A stretch of DNA of 64,000 nucleotides from Amaranthus tricolor (GCF_026212465.1 NC_080049.1:35798385-35862384); one strand, 5' to 3'. Shown: positions 32,763 through 44,120, counted from the stretch's first letter. The notes: generated from the letters alone by a model not told the origin. Numbers and translations: made by a program.

Positions 32763-33021
32763 CTCCCTCTTATTCAGCTTAGGTGTCTCATTTACTTTTG
32801 AGATACTGTTCATTTACCACTCTTAAATTGCATTTTATTATTAATCTATAAATTAAAACATAGTCATGTGAGATCTTATTTGATTCGTTTTGATGTAAAG
32901 ATTATTAATATCAACTTTTTATAATTTTTAATTATACATAACTCGATTTATTAAGGATTAAATAAGTGCATTGGATAGAGTGCATAAAGTAAATGGGACA
33001 CTTAAGATGAATAGGAGGGAG
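32763..33021 (+). mobile_element. Stowaway MITE, reference copy of the family
   Basis: The 259-bp element is flanked by TA (32761-32762 and 33022-33023). Ends are CTCCCTCTTATTCAGCTTAG and the inverse of CTCCCTCCTATTCATCTTAA, about 30 bp of TIR. The interior module includes CATAGTCATGTGAGATCTTA and TTGATTCGTTTTGATGTAAA, shared by at least six other sites in this window. Confidence 0.9.
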
Positions 33022-36000
33022 TATTTTTTTTCATTGGATAATATTAATGAAATTTAACTTATCATATTTACAAGTTTGCATTTTTGAAAAAATTTATACA
33101 TTAATGAATATAATAAATCATAATAATTCCAATTACACTGTTATATATAAATGTACAATTTAGAAAATTATACTAAAAAATAGATAAAATAATAAAAAAT
33201 CCACTAGTAGAAAATTATACTGCAAAATTAATTACTTTCATTCCAATTATACTGCAATTATTAAATTATTAGAAGTACATAATTGACTTCTTTTTCCCGC
33301 AATAGTTAAAAAATTAAACGACATAAATTCATTTAATTGATCATTAAATTCAGTCATTTACATTGTTAGATTACCATAATTACAATTTTGAATTTTAGAA
33401 AAAATGTCAGAAATATTGAACCAGATGATAATTATGGAACAAATAAATTAATGTAAAAAATCAACCAACTTCAATCAGTGTGTAGGCAATCAAACTATCT
33501 TAGCTACCAAATATAATGCAATAAAAATCAATCAACTAAAAATATTGTCTGATTTTCTGTAATTTAATTATTCTTTTACAAAAATAAAAATGTATAAACA
33601 CTTTCATGGTAGAAATTATAATATAAATAGCCTCATATGGCCATTCCAATTGTTTGCTTATACTATTTCTCTTCTCTGAAACTTTAGTGTTGTTTAATGA
33701 TATTTTACAGAATAACATTGAGTTTAAATTACATTCAAGAAATTCATAGTGAGAGGGAAATAAGGAATATTAATAAAAGTAAAGGACAAACAGTATCTCA
33801 TGTTGGTCTATTTCTACCTTAGCCTGTTTTTAGTCATTGATAATTTTACGTCGTCATTTCTAGAGTGACTAGCAAGAAAAGACTAAGAATTCTCATATGC
33901 GATAAGGATAGTGAAATATGTCATCGTACTGAGAATGTAGTATATATAGAGGTGTTTCAAAATCTATAAACTCTTGATTAACAACGTATTTTGGATTTCT
34001 TTATATTTAATTCATTTTCACTGACAATATACATATGTAAATATTTTATTATCCACCTTCATTTAATATTTGTAGTAGTCCAAAATTTCATTTAAGTATT
34101 AACATATTTAAAAATTTGTGCATTACACGGGTTTTTATACTAGTACCCATAAAGTTGAAAACTATAGGTTATCCAAGGGTATTTTAGTCATTATGAAATT
34201 TGATTTAGGAAGATGTGTGAAGGCCTGAAGGGCGTTTGTGTACCTTAGGAGTTAGGATTGAGTTGTTCTAACTACGGTTCGGGTGAGCTATATATTTGCA
34301 CAAATTTTTGTACGAGATGTCTTTTTGAGAGAGTTGCACTTTATATATGTGGTATATAGTCTAATTAATACAATTATTAACTTATAAACTTTTTATTTTA
34401 TGTTCGTCTTACTGAAATACGATACCCACAAAAATAGTTCATTTATTTGTGTTTTATTTTAAGTTTGCTATCAAAAACAATATATGGACTATAAATTAGT
34501 GTATAGTTTAGCAGTTAGAAATGAATTAACATAAGATGAAATTAAAATTGTTCTAATATTTTAAAAAATATGATAGATAAAACTAAAAATATGGGAGGAC
34601 AACGAAAACTTACTAAAAAGAGGTGGAGGAAAGATTTCTTGATCATTTACGAGCATTAGTCATTAAGTCAATTGTTTGTCCCACAAACTTTTCTTATCCG
34701 TATTCAAGGGTGGTATTTACTAATTGGAAAAGACATCTATAATTCTCTATCAACTGCACTTCTAAACGTGTTTGATTAATGTTGGAATTTGAAAAAGTAT
34801 AGACTTAGCACTTAGTTATCACTCTAATCTGAAATACTTATTACATTTAAGTTTATTTTATATTTTTATTTAATGTGTAAGAAAAAAATATTAACAATCG
34901 AAATTTTAATTGAATCATCTAATCGCTTATTTATATAATATTAAATAAATGATCAAAATAAAATATTAAATTGCATAATAAATATAGCAAAACAATTGAA
35001 GCATTTAACCATATAATAAATTGTAATATTAAATAAACGAATGTAATAATTTCAGTGGAACAAAATTACTCAATAAAGTGAGCACTTTTTGATAATGAGA
35101 AAGATTGAATTGAATATAAATGGAAGGGGAAAACTATTGTACTCATTGTTTTTGTAAACTTGAGCTTGGATATCTACGGGGTCTAAAACTTTTAGACCCA
35201 ATCTAAACTCATTGAGTCTGATCGGTCTAACATCACATAATTATTCTTACTACATTATTTTTATATTTTTGAAGGTTTACTTTCTATGTCCCTTTCAGTT
35301 TATCACGTTATCTATTTTAGAGTTTTTTGCTAATTTTGCTATTATTTTTCAATTTAAAAATAGACGCACTACTTTCTTTTAATTTTATCCATACATTTTA
35401 ATATTATTGTAATTTAATCCACACAATTCAATTTATCTCTTGATTCATCACTAGATATCCATTTGAAATAGAAACACCACTCTCTTGATTCCATTCAAAA
35501 GGGAGAATTGATGATGAAGTCAATAGGTTGCTAGGTTAAGTCTAGAATTAAAATGGATCCGATAGCTTTAAAATAGATTAATGGGGTTTAAAATTAAGTA
35601 TAAGCAGGTCATTGGTCGAGTTTAAAATGACTCATTGGTCAAGTCAGGTGAGTCTGATTAAGAATAAATTTGGATATAAAAATGTTTGACCCAAATTCAA
35701 AACCAATTATTTCTGAATCCGAATTCAAACTCAAACTCAGACTCATTGTATCTAGAAATTATTGAGTCGAACTGTAAGGCTAGATCTTAAAAAAAATCCA
35801 TTAGAATTTTAGTCCCATAAAATTCTTAAGGAGAATAATAAAGTTTTCCTACAAAATTGATAATTAAGTATGAAATGCATCAAGATGTTAAATACTTAAA
35901 TATATTGTGTGAAATATATTGTATAATAACAGATAATGAAAATAAAAGAATTATAAACTATATAATATATTTAAAGCTTCAATCAAATAGAATATAACAT

Positions 36001-37104
36001 TTTAATTGAGTTGTGTTAAACATGACAACATGATAAAAAGATAATCAAATTGTAGAAGAGCAAAAATCGTTTACGTATAAAAAAGAATCGGATTTAATCA
36101 TGCAACCTACACATGTCCAATGTAAATAATGCTCCAAGAAGAATAGAATGTGTACACCTTAGAAATTGGTAGGAAAGAGGTAGTAAAGTGTCGTATTCCA
36201 AAACTCCAATGGACTTAACCATTAATTAAGTCAACTCAAGTCAACGTGATCCACTTTAGACTTATACGCTTAAATAAATTAAGTCAACGTCAGCCATTAT
36301 AATGTATATAGCATCAATCATGAATCCTTAGGCTAAGTGTGCTTCACTTTATAATTCTCAGTCAATGTCTACCTTAAGTCAAAGTTAAAATCAACACTTT
36401 GATGATTAACAATTATTTAAATAGTTATAAACCACTTCAAACATATCTTATGATTCGTTAATTCTCTTAGAGTTCGTTTCGGTCCATGGGCCTCTAGTAA
36501 ACTAGCCCATTACTTTAATCTGATGCAGCATGTTGGCCTATGACAACATCTATAAACTTGGACCAAAACTTGTTTCCCAAACTTGGCTTATGAATAAGCA
36601 TTGAAAAAATATATTAATTAATATTAAAATTGTCATCATATTCAGTGTATACTGCTCATGTTAACCTAGTGGTGAGGGCTTTACTTTCACCATTGCCACA
36701 ATGATTTGATTAATTGTCATTACATACAAAAAAGTTTATTTCCTCTCAGATTCTTTAGCCTATTTTGAATAGAAAGAAACCAACTCTTGTATAAGCTTAT
36801 CTCACAATGAGATGTGTCTATAAAATAGTTCCTTTAAACAACTAAAGTATGCATTTTAATACATAAAAATGTCGACTTTAACAAACAAAATGGCGTGCTA
36901 AGATAAACAACTAAAGTGATTAGCTTAATTTTGGATGACGTTATAAAAGAAAAGGAAATGTTAGAGAAATGGAGAGAAGGAAAGTGAAGAGAATGCAAAG
37001 GGAGATTAGAATGTTATCCTTCCAAATTCTTCTTAAGTTGGAAGGATTTATTTAATTAAATTGTTAAAGTTCTTTCTTTTAATTTGTTCCCTGAGTTTTA
37101 ATTC
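33022..37104. other. Gene desert segment; no gene recognised
   Basis: Very AT-rich, no exon-like frame. ACACGGGTTTTTATACTAGT ending at 34144 resembles a Helitron 3' terminus. Degenerate GACTCA/GTCTGA-rich repeats occupy about 35160-35770. Many GTCAA/GTCAAC motifs sit at about 36220-36390. Confidence 0.4.
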
Positions 37105-37372
37105 GATGGCAATCTTTGTACTTTGACATTTATGAATACAATTTAGAATTTTATTGGCTATTTTTCTTTCAAATCCCCATTTACTCTATGTAGATCTCCA
37201 CTCAATTTCACCCCTTTCCTATTATGTGTTGGGAAATACAATCCCTCAATTTCACCCTTTTCTTTCTCTTTATTTCTATTTTCCTCTTAGTGTAAATAAA
37301 AATTTGAAAAGAAAAATAGCTGTTAAAATTCTAAATTGTATTCATAAAGGTCAAAGTACAAAGATTGCCATC
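37105..37372. repeat. Long hairpin: ~71-bp near-perfect inverted arms, ~127-bp loop
   Basis: The left arm 37105-37174 (GATGGCAATCTTTGTACTTT ... TTTTTCTTTCAAAT) and right arm 37302-37372 (ATTTGAAAAGAAAAATAG ... AAAGTACAAAGATTGCCATC) are inverted with very few mismatches. Any transcript would fold into a stable stem. It could be a young MITE or a small-RNA precursor. No TIR/TSD signature was recognised at the ends. Confidence 0.85.
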
Positions 37373-37559
37373 TCTCCTTCAATTCATTTGCATTTCCTAA
37401 ATCCTAACCTTTTACACAAATTGTTTTGAGAAACAGTCTCTCTGAAAAACACATTAGATATATAGGCTAAATAGCCCAACCAATACAAATTAAAGAAAAA
37501 ATACAAATATGGGCTGAACTTTTTATTCCTACAAAAATTTAGTCTTATAATTATACAAA

Positions 37560-39170
37560 CAGGTCATCTCTTGAGAGACCGTCTATAGTATAGACACCTC
37601 TCAAAAGAGCCCAGCCCACATTACTATATTTAGTTAAACCCTTTTTTTAAAAAAAAAAATTATTGTCTCATTCATCAACGCGCGTGAGATTTGGGAAGGA
37701 ATATGAAAAGTCTAATGATTAACTACTTCTTCCCCAAGCAAAATAAAGCCTCGATTATGAAGATATTAGATTTTCATCTTCCTTGTTCAACCGTCAACTA
37801 TATCCTTCTTCTACAACCTGAATATTGTCTAGTATTTTGGTTATAACATTATATATTTCGTGTCATAACAACATACATTTCGGGTTATAACATAATATAT
37901 TTTGTGTTATAACAACATATATAAAACATATATTTGTGGTTATATCATAATATAATTGGTATTATAAGTGCGAACATTTGACATACTTTGGTGTAATTGC
38001 GAGTATAACATTGTGTAGTGTGGGTTATATCATTTTTAGTTAGGGTTATAACATAATGTAGTATGGAGTATAACATTGTTAAGGTGGGGTTATAACATAG
38101 TTTTATTGGGCTATAACATAGTTTAGAAGGGTTATAACATAGTTTAATTGTGATTATAAAATTGTTAGTTGAGGGTATAATATTATTTAGTTGGGATTGT
38201 AACATTACTTTATAAACCCAAATATTATAAACTACACACAATTATAAACATAAATACATACTATTATAAATCCAAATATACAATATTGTAAATCAAAATA
38301 CACATTATTATAATTCCAACATAATTCCAAATATGAATACATAACAATATGACATATACAAACTATTATAAAAACCCAAATACACAATATTATAAATCCA
38401 AATACACATTATTATAATTCCAACATAATTCTAAAATATAAATACATAACAATACGACAAAAATACACACTATTATAACTCAAATACACATTATATACAA
38501 TATTATAATTCCAACTACTATAAGTCCTTTGTTTAGATACTTTATTAGCCACCTTTGACTCTTGAAGATTATCATTTTGATCCTTAGAAGGAACCTTTTA
38601 GATCTTCTTTGCGAATACAGAAGCCAAGAAAGCATCATCACTTATCTTTTCCATTTTTAAGACCTTAAAACAAGAACAAGTAAAAATCGAAAAACAAACA
38701 AATTTAACCTCAAAAAAAACAAAAATAAAAGCTTTAAAAACGAAAATGGAGAAGATGAGGCATAAATATATATACCTTTGATGAAATTGCAAATGTTGAA
38801 GATCGAAAATGAAAATGCATTTAGAAAAGAAAAAACATAAAATACATACCTTTGATGAGAACTGCAAATGGTGAAGATGAGAAAGAGAAATTGAAGCATG
38901 AAAATGGAATGCTTTAATATCAAAAATGAAGATTGTAAGAGCAAAACTTAAAGAAGGAGATAATGTTTTGGAAAGTTTAGTGGTTTGTCAGACAAGAGAT
39001 TGAAAAATGAGAAATGGTAGTTAAAAAGTTATTAAGGAGTGATTAAGAAACTGCGCGTCCGAATCAATTTTCATTTTATTTATTTAAATATTTTTAAAAA
39101 ATTTAAAATATGGGTCAGCCCATATATTAAGAGGTCTTTTGTAAAGACCGTCTCAACTAAAAATTTGTGT
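37560..39170. mobile_element. ~1.6 kb inverted-repeat element with GAGACCGTCT termini
   Basis: The left end has TTATACAAACAGGTCATCTC and TTGAGAGACCGTCT, then AGCCCAGCCCACA. The right end has GGGTCAGCCCATATATTAAGAGGTC, AAGACCGTCTC and TTGTGTTATACAAATTA, so the ends are inverted copies. The interior holds the TTATAAC array (37830-38520) and a minus-strand open stretch (38598-38944) without recognisable domains. Shorter relatives lie at 41160-41615 and 57478-57745. No transposase found. Confidence 0.6.
37830..38520. repeat. Degenerate tandem array of TTATAACAT / ATTATAA units in mirror arrangement
   Basis: From about 37830 to 38220 the phrase GGGTTATAACATA(G/A)T recurs roughly every 15-35 bases. 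From about 38220 to 38520 the inverse-type phrase TATTATAAATCCAAATACACA recurs. On the minus strand part of the left half reads as repeated KLCYNP peptides, which is a consequence of the array and not evidence for a protein. Confidence 0.75.
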
Positions 39171-39655
39171 TATACAAATTATGCCATTCCGTATAAATGG
39201 ACCGTAATTTACCTATAAGCCCATTTTAAAAGCCCAAAACGCTTAATAAACAGAAGTTGCACAAGCAGGAAGTCAAGGTAGGCCCATTCAGTAATCGTTT
39301 AGGAATCGTAATCACATGCGTACTCGGAGGTGGGTACTCACATGGTTGCGACACACGTGTGGTACAACCACTCCCTTTGGAAAAGTGTGCCCTGTGCAGA
39401 GTAGTGGGCTTAGGTCGGGTTAAATGGTCAGAGCACAGAAATGTTGGCTTACCAACTACCCAACCTGGGTTTGTCTTTTGGCTCTTACTCTTTTGGTGAA
39501 AATGAACCAATTATATTTAGGTTTAAGTCTTATCGTACGATACATTACAAGCAAGCTTCTATGCCCACAAACCTCTGTTCATGGCGTATCCTCTACCCCG
39601 ACTACCATGCAGCATGGCCCATCTCAATCAACGCCTTGTTTGGGATTAACTAATA

Positions 39656-39926
39656 CTCTCTTCGTTTTCATATGTTCTTGTTTTCATATGTTCTTCTCAA
39701 ATATAATTTACGAATTTTAGTATCAAATTTTGACTACGATTTCTCATCGATCTATAAGAAAAAACATATTTATGTGGGATCTTGTTGGATTCATATCAAT
39801 ATATATACTTTCTAAGTATCAACTTATTAGAATTTTAAAAACTCACAATTAAAATTATTTGATTTAAAGATTGTATTGAAATCTGTGAAAAAAATAAATG
39901 AGAAAAACATTTGAAAACAAAGGGAG
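39656..39926 (+). mobile_element. Stowaway MITE
   Basis: The 271-bp element is flanked by TA (39654-39655 and 39927-39928). Ends are CTCTCTTCGTTTTCATATG and the inverse of CTCCCTTTGTTTTCAAATG. The internal module with TTATGTGGGATCTTGTTGGA matches the copies at 10857, 32763 and 41809. A TTTTCATATGTTCTT phrase is duplicated in tandem at the left end. Confidence 0.85.
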
Positions 39927-40038
39927 TATATTATAATGCATACTTTCATAATATTAACTTTTTATATTCATTACTTAATCTTGCTAACGGATACCCCAAG
40001 ACATTCATAATATTAACTTTTTATATTCATTAACATAA

Positions 40039-40040
<2 letters not shown>

Positions 40041-40102
<62 letters not shown>

Positions 40103-40380
40103 GAGGGATCCATTGAGAAGTAGTTGAAAATGAGAAGGGTAAGAAGGACTCTACACCCTTGATTTCACTAAAATAAAAAAATCTATGGTCACGATTGAGC
40201 CAAAAACTCATAATTGTAAAAGTTACTATGTTACACAGAAAGGTAACTATGAAATAATTTTTAAAATGTTCTTAAATTTATAACATAGTATCCTTTTTTG
40301 TATATATAGTAACCAAAAAAAATCAAACAAAAATCCTTCTCACCCTTCTCATTTTAAAATCCTTCTCATTTGATCCTACA

Positions 40381-40424
<44 letters not shown>

Positions 40425-40456
40425 ATCAAATAATAAAAACAATAATATTTCTAAAA

Positions 40457-40505
<49 letters not shown>
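40041..40505. repeat. Three (TA)n tracts around a MITE
   Basis: TA tracts at 40041-40099, 40382-40419 and 40463-40505. The first two directly border the inverted-repeat element at 40100-40381. Confidence 0.9.
40100..40381. mobile_element. MITE embedded in a (TA)n microsatellite
   Basis: The left end reads GGGGAGGGATCCATTGAGAAG, with AAAATGAGAAGGGTAAGAAG following. The right end has TCCTTCTCACCCTTCTCATT and CTCATTTGATCCTACAT, inverted copies. Both ends abut (TA)n directly, as in the Micron/TA-targeting class of plant elements. No ORF. Confidence 0.7.
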
Positions 40506-40509
<4 letters not shown>

Positions 40510-41159
40510 GTAGTAGAAGTATAACATAAAATTTGGAACTTATCATTAAATCACACCTTAATATTTTTTTTTAATTTTGTTTTCTGATTTACTCATAATA
40601 TATTATATCATTTTTATTAACAAACACTCCAAAAGCATTCATTAACCTTTGCCTCATTTAGTATATGTAGCTAAATATATTAAAAATCAAAATGATAAAT
40701 ATACATTAAATAGCGTATAACCAAAAAAAATATAAGAATTAATTTATATAAAAAATTATACCATTTCCACTCCTATATTTTATATTAATGTTTAGTCAAA
40801 ACCCTAATGAAAAGGATTAGGAATAACTTTATTTAGTCTTCTTCCCTTTTTCCGACAATATAATTAACAAGAATTACCCTTAAATGGTACACACTTAACA
40901 TTTGTAATTTGTTTGTACATGTTAAAAGACAGAGATGTGTAGTCAATTCTCAAAGTTAATTATATTAAAGGGAATTACTGTTCACTATTCACTACCTGGA
41001 TGTTGAACCTAAAACCCACATGATCAGAAGGTTTTGTCTAGTGTCTTCAACACATAATGACCAATTTTGTGAATCTGACTAAGTTTAAACCCATTTGGGT
41101 CGGGTCCATATTACTTAACCCTAATGCTAGATTGTCCTTGTTTATAACACAAAACACAA

Positions 41160-41615
41160 AATCTTGGATGAGACCGTCTCACTTGTGAGACGTGTTTTAT
41201 TGGGCCAGGCCAATTGTATATATATATTTTTTACCAATTTCACATATTAAAATGTCAATTTAAGAGTTAAAAAAACCAATTTGATGACTTAAAAGTCCAA
41301 TTTCAAGTATTTGAAATTTACATTTTAAGTCATGAAATTAGACAAATTTAAGACTTAAAAGGTCAATTCTAATACTTAAAAGATCAATTAAAAGAATTAA
41401 AAGACCAATTGCAAAACTTAAAATTCTCATTTCAACTTTAAAATAGGATGACTCAAACATCAAAATTGATATTAAAAATTTTAAAGTTGACCTTTTAAGT
41501 CTTAAAATTGTATTTTTAAGTCTTGGAATTGTCCTTTAAGTCTTGAAATAGAATTTTTTCAAAAAATTATTAGGCCTGAACCAATTACTTAACTTAGACC
41601 GTCTCACAGAAGAGT
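41160..41615. mobile_element. GAGACCGTCTC-terminal inverted-repeat element, short form
   Basis: The left end has GATGAGACCGTCTCACTTGTGAG and the right end TTAGACCGTCTCACAGAAGAG. The interior is a run of degenerate TTAAAAGTCCAATTTCAAG-type units, first in one orientation (about 41250-41445) and then in the other (about 41470-41555). This repeats the mirror plan of the larger element at 37560-39170. Confidence 0.55.
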
Positions 41616-41808
41616 ATCAAAATGTAATGCAAAAGGCATAATTTTAGATATTTATATTATTTTGCATTTTGTTAGATATGCGCATTCAACTGACAATTTT
41701 GTCATCCATTTCTTTTTTGTCAAGGATCCTTAGAAATTTGTTGCTAATTTTATTTTGTCAATTTTGTACCAATTTTTTTGTAACAAATCTCTAGTTTCCT
41801 AACAAATA

Positions 41809-42080
41809 ATAAGCGCCATTTATTCACCATATGTGTCAGGCATATCGCATTTGCTTTTTACATTATTAGATGTATTTTTCAATTTAAATAATCAGCCAGT
41901 GTACATAATTAAAAATTATAAAAATTTTTGATAATAATATTTACATTAAGAAGAATTAAAAAAAATTTCACTTGACTATGTTTTAACTAATAGATTAAGA
42001 ATAAAATACATATAAATAGTGATTATTTAATAGCATTCAAAAACCAAATGAGACACGTATGGTGAATAAATAAGAGAGAG
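41809..42080 (-). mobile_element. Stowaway MITE (reverse orientation)
   Basis: The 272-bp element has TA at 41807-41808 and 42081-42082. TIR phrases are TTATTCACCATATGTGTC and GACACGTATGGTGAATAA. It carries the family module in reverse (CACTTGACTATGTTTTAA). Confidence 0.8.
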
Positions 42081-42117
42081 TATTAAATTAGGACACAAAT
42101 GGGAATCTGTAACACTC

Positions 42118-42769
42118 TGGTCTAACATACCACTAGTGACTACTCATGGAGACTATAGACTAGCCCCACAGACCAACACAAGTTTTTCTAGCGCACTTTG
42201 GCCTCACTCGTGCGTACTCGAAAAAACTTATCAAGAGGTCACCCATTTTAAGATTGCTCTCCACCAAGCACGCTTAAGTGTGGAGTTCTTAACAAATAGA
42301 ATCCCATGAATAAAAGATGCACCTTGTTGATATGAGTAGTCTATCAATCTTTTTTTTAAAAGTTAAATCTAGAGTATCACACTCACTCCCACTTAGAAAT
42401 ACAACGTCCTCGTTGGACCGTAGTTTTAGGATCTTTTCCCCCGCTAGGTGCACTGTACACATAATCAGCCATGGTCGTAAGGTTGCTCTAATACCATTTG
42501 TAACACCCTGGTCCAACGAACCATTGGTGACTATTCATGGAGACAAGACTGGCCCCACAGACCAACATAAGTGTTTCTAGCGCACTTTGGCTTCACTCGT
42601 GCGCACCCTGGAAAACTTTCCAAGAATTCACTCATCTTAAGATTGCTCTCCACTAACTACGCTTAATTATGGAGTTCTTAGCAAATAGGCTCCCATGAAT
42701 AGAAGATGCACCTTCTTGATATGAGTAGTCTATCAATCTTTTTGTTAAAGTTAAATCTGGGGTAACACA
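42118..42769 (-). mobile_element. Cassandra-type TRIM retrotransposon with 5S rRNA-like LTRs
   Basis: Two direct LTRs, 42118-42381 and 42499-42769, flank only 117 bp. On the minus strand the LTR starts TGTGATACTCTAGATTT or TGTGTTACCCCAGATTT and ends CAGAGTGTTACA or CAGGGTGTTACA. Adjacent to the 5' LTR (42499-42769) is TGGTATTAGAGC, the initiator-tRNA-Met primer site (about 42485-42496). Next to the other LTR is a GTGGGAGTGAG polypurine stretch. Each LTR contains a 5S rRNA-like segment. The flanks share AATC, a possible 4-5 bp duplication. The 652-bp size, lack of coding capacity and 5S-like LTRs are the hallmarks of Cassandra elements. Confidence 0.85.
42235..42291 (-). other. 5S rRNA-like segment in the Cassandra 3' LTR
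   Basis: Minus strand reads TTAAGCGTGCTTGGTGGAGAG then AAAATGGGTGACCTCTTGA. These correspond to the box A region (AAGCGTGCTTGGGCGAGAG) and box C region (GGATGGGTGACCTCCTGG) of plant 5S rRNA, in the correct order and at about the natural spacing. The second copy (about 42626-42681) is more decayed. It is not a functional 5S gene; it is the internal Pol III promoter relic carried by the LTR. Confidence 0.8.
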
Positions 42770-43654
42770 AATCAATTTAAAGAAGAATTTATACAAAAAT
42801 TTGTCTTTTCTTAACAGATACAGAAAGTATATTTTAATTTATATAAAATATATTCGATTTCACGTGAGCTTTATTTATGATGTGTTGTCAAACATATCAA
42901 AAATACAATATGTGGAATGTGATCTCAATGTTTGCCAACATAAGATTTGTATTTCAAATCAAAAATCACCTAAAACTATTCATGGTGAATTATCTTTTTC
43001 TCATTCAATAAAAAGTAGAACAAAAGTTAAAAACAAAAACAATAAAAACAATGAAAAATGAAGTTCCTAAAGATGATAATGATGATGCAAAGTTGACCAC
43101 TAATGTTCCCATGTCTTGTTGTAGTAATTGTAAGCATCGTATCAACAAAAGATTTCATGACAATTCCTTATTCAAGGCTTTGTGTAGCCACTTGCCACGC
43201 CTAAGAGCACCACACACTTATTCACAACATCACAATTCACAAGTCTAGTCATTCATTCATTCCATCCATCCAAAGATATCAACTCAACACACCATGCTTA
43301 TGTGTCTCCAACACATACAAATTCTATGCCGTTAATCTTTTACTCACATTATGATGTTTTTACTTCGATTTCAATTAACATTAAAGAGAATTAATTAAAG
43401 GTTGTTTTTGGGGAAAGTTAGATATTTGATGATTAACGAAAAAAAATAATGAATTTTGTGTATGAACTTTATTGAATGAGTTTTAAAATGTATGAATAAG
43501 ATAAAAAAAAAATTGATCAGCCATTGTCATTAATAAAAATAATACAAAACGACTATTACATAATACACTTTTTAATTTGTATGTGAAAACGATCGCCAAA
43601 TACTTACGATGTTAAGAACAAACAACAATGAGCAAAATTAAGTTTGACAAAGTA
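42770..43654. other. Intergenic, no confident gene
   Basis: A plus-strand frame at 43051-43248 encodes a 65-residue peptide with CCSNCKHR and a Ser/His-rich tail. Composition here is less AT-rich than nearby, but there is no homology I recognise and no promoter or splice support. Confidence 0.35.
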
Positions 43655-44120
43655 ACAAACAAGGACACAAAGATTTAAGGAGGTTCACCCAATGATGGCT
43701 ACGTCCTCCGTGGTGTGTAGTTTATGTTTATATTATATCAAATGAATACAAAAAACACTTCAATATGAAGAATTACAATTGAGATAGAGATAACAACAAT
43801 AGGCTATGTGTTTGGCTTAAGGGTTGTGTTTGATGTGTTTTGCATACTTGAAGTGTGGGTATGAGAGCCCTATTTATAGTGCTAGGTACTTGAAGATGAA
43901 TGGCTCACATAAATACATAGTTAATTTAGGGTAATGAATACTATGAAATAACTCTAAGAACTTGAAAAGGCATTATCTCAAGAGTCACACACATGAGACT
44001 CTTCACCTTAATCTTCATTAACACCAATAATTCCCATGAATACTCTTCACCTTATTACACCCTTTTGGATTCCACAACTCAAGAGTCACACACATGAATT
44101 CAACCCTTTAATGTGCACTC
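43655..44120. mobile_element. LTR retrotransposon fragment (probable LTR piece)
   Basis: GGAGGTTCACCCAATGATGGC and CTACGTCCTCCGTGG (about 43678-43715), followed by TATTTATAGTGCTAGG (about 43872), form the R/U5-like pattern common in plant Copia LTRs. Repeated CAAGAGTCACACACATGA phrases follow at about 43978 and 44078. Ends and partner LTR were not found. Confidence 0.4.

Noticed and set aside
37945..38241. 98-residue minus-strand ORF with repeated KLCYNP
   Set aside because: Produced by the TTATAAC tandem array, not by a protein gene.
37830..38520. CRISPR-like regularly spaced repeats
   Set aside because: Units are degenerate, unevenly spaced and AT-rich in a plant nuclear context; no spacers of constant length.
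38598..38944. Two overlapping Phe-rich minus-strand ORFs
   Set aside because: Phe/Leu/Ile-rich translation of A-rich DNA inside a transposable element; no domain signature.
42235..42291. Functional 5S rRNA gene
   Set aside because: Only internal-promoter-like parts are present and the setting is a retrotransposon LTR; no full 120-bp 5S sequence or tandem array.
42289..42580. 75- and 87-residue ORFs on both strands
   Set aside because: They lie across the Cassandra LTRs and interior, which are non-coding.
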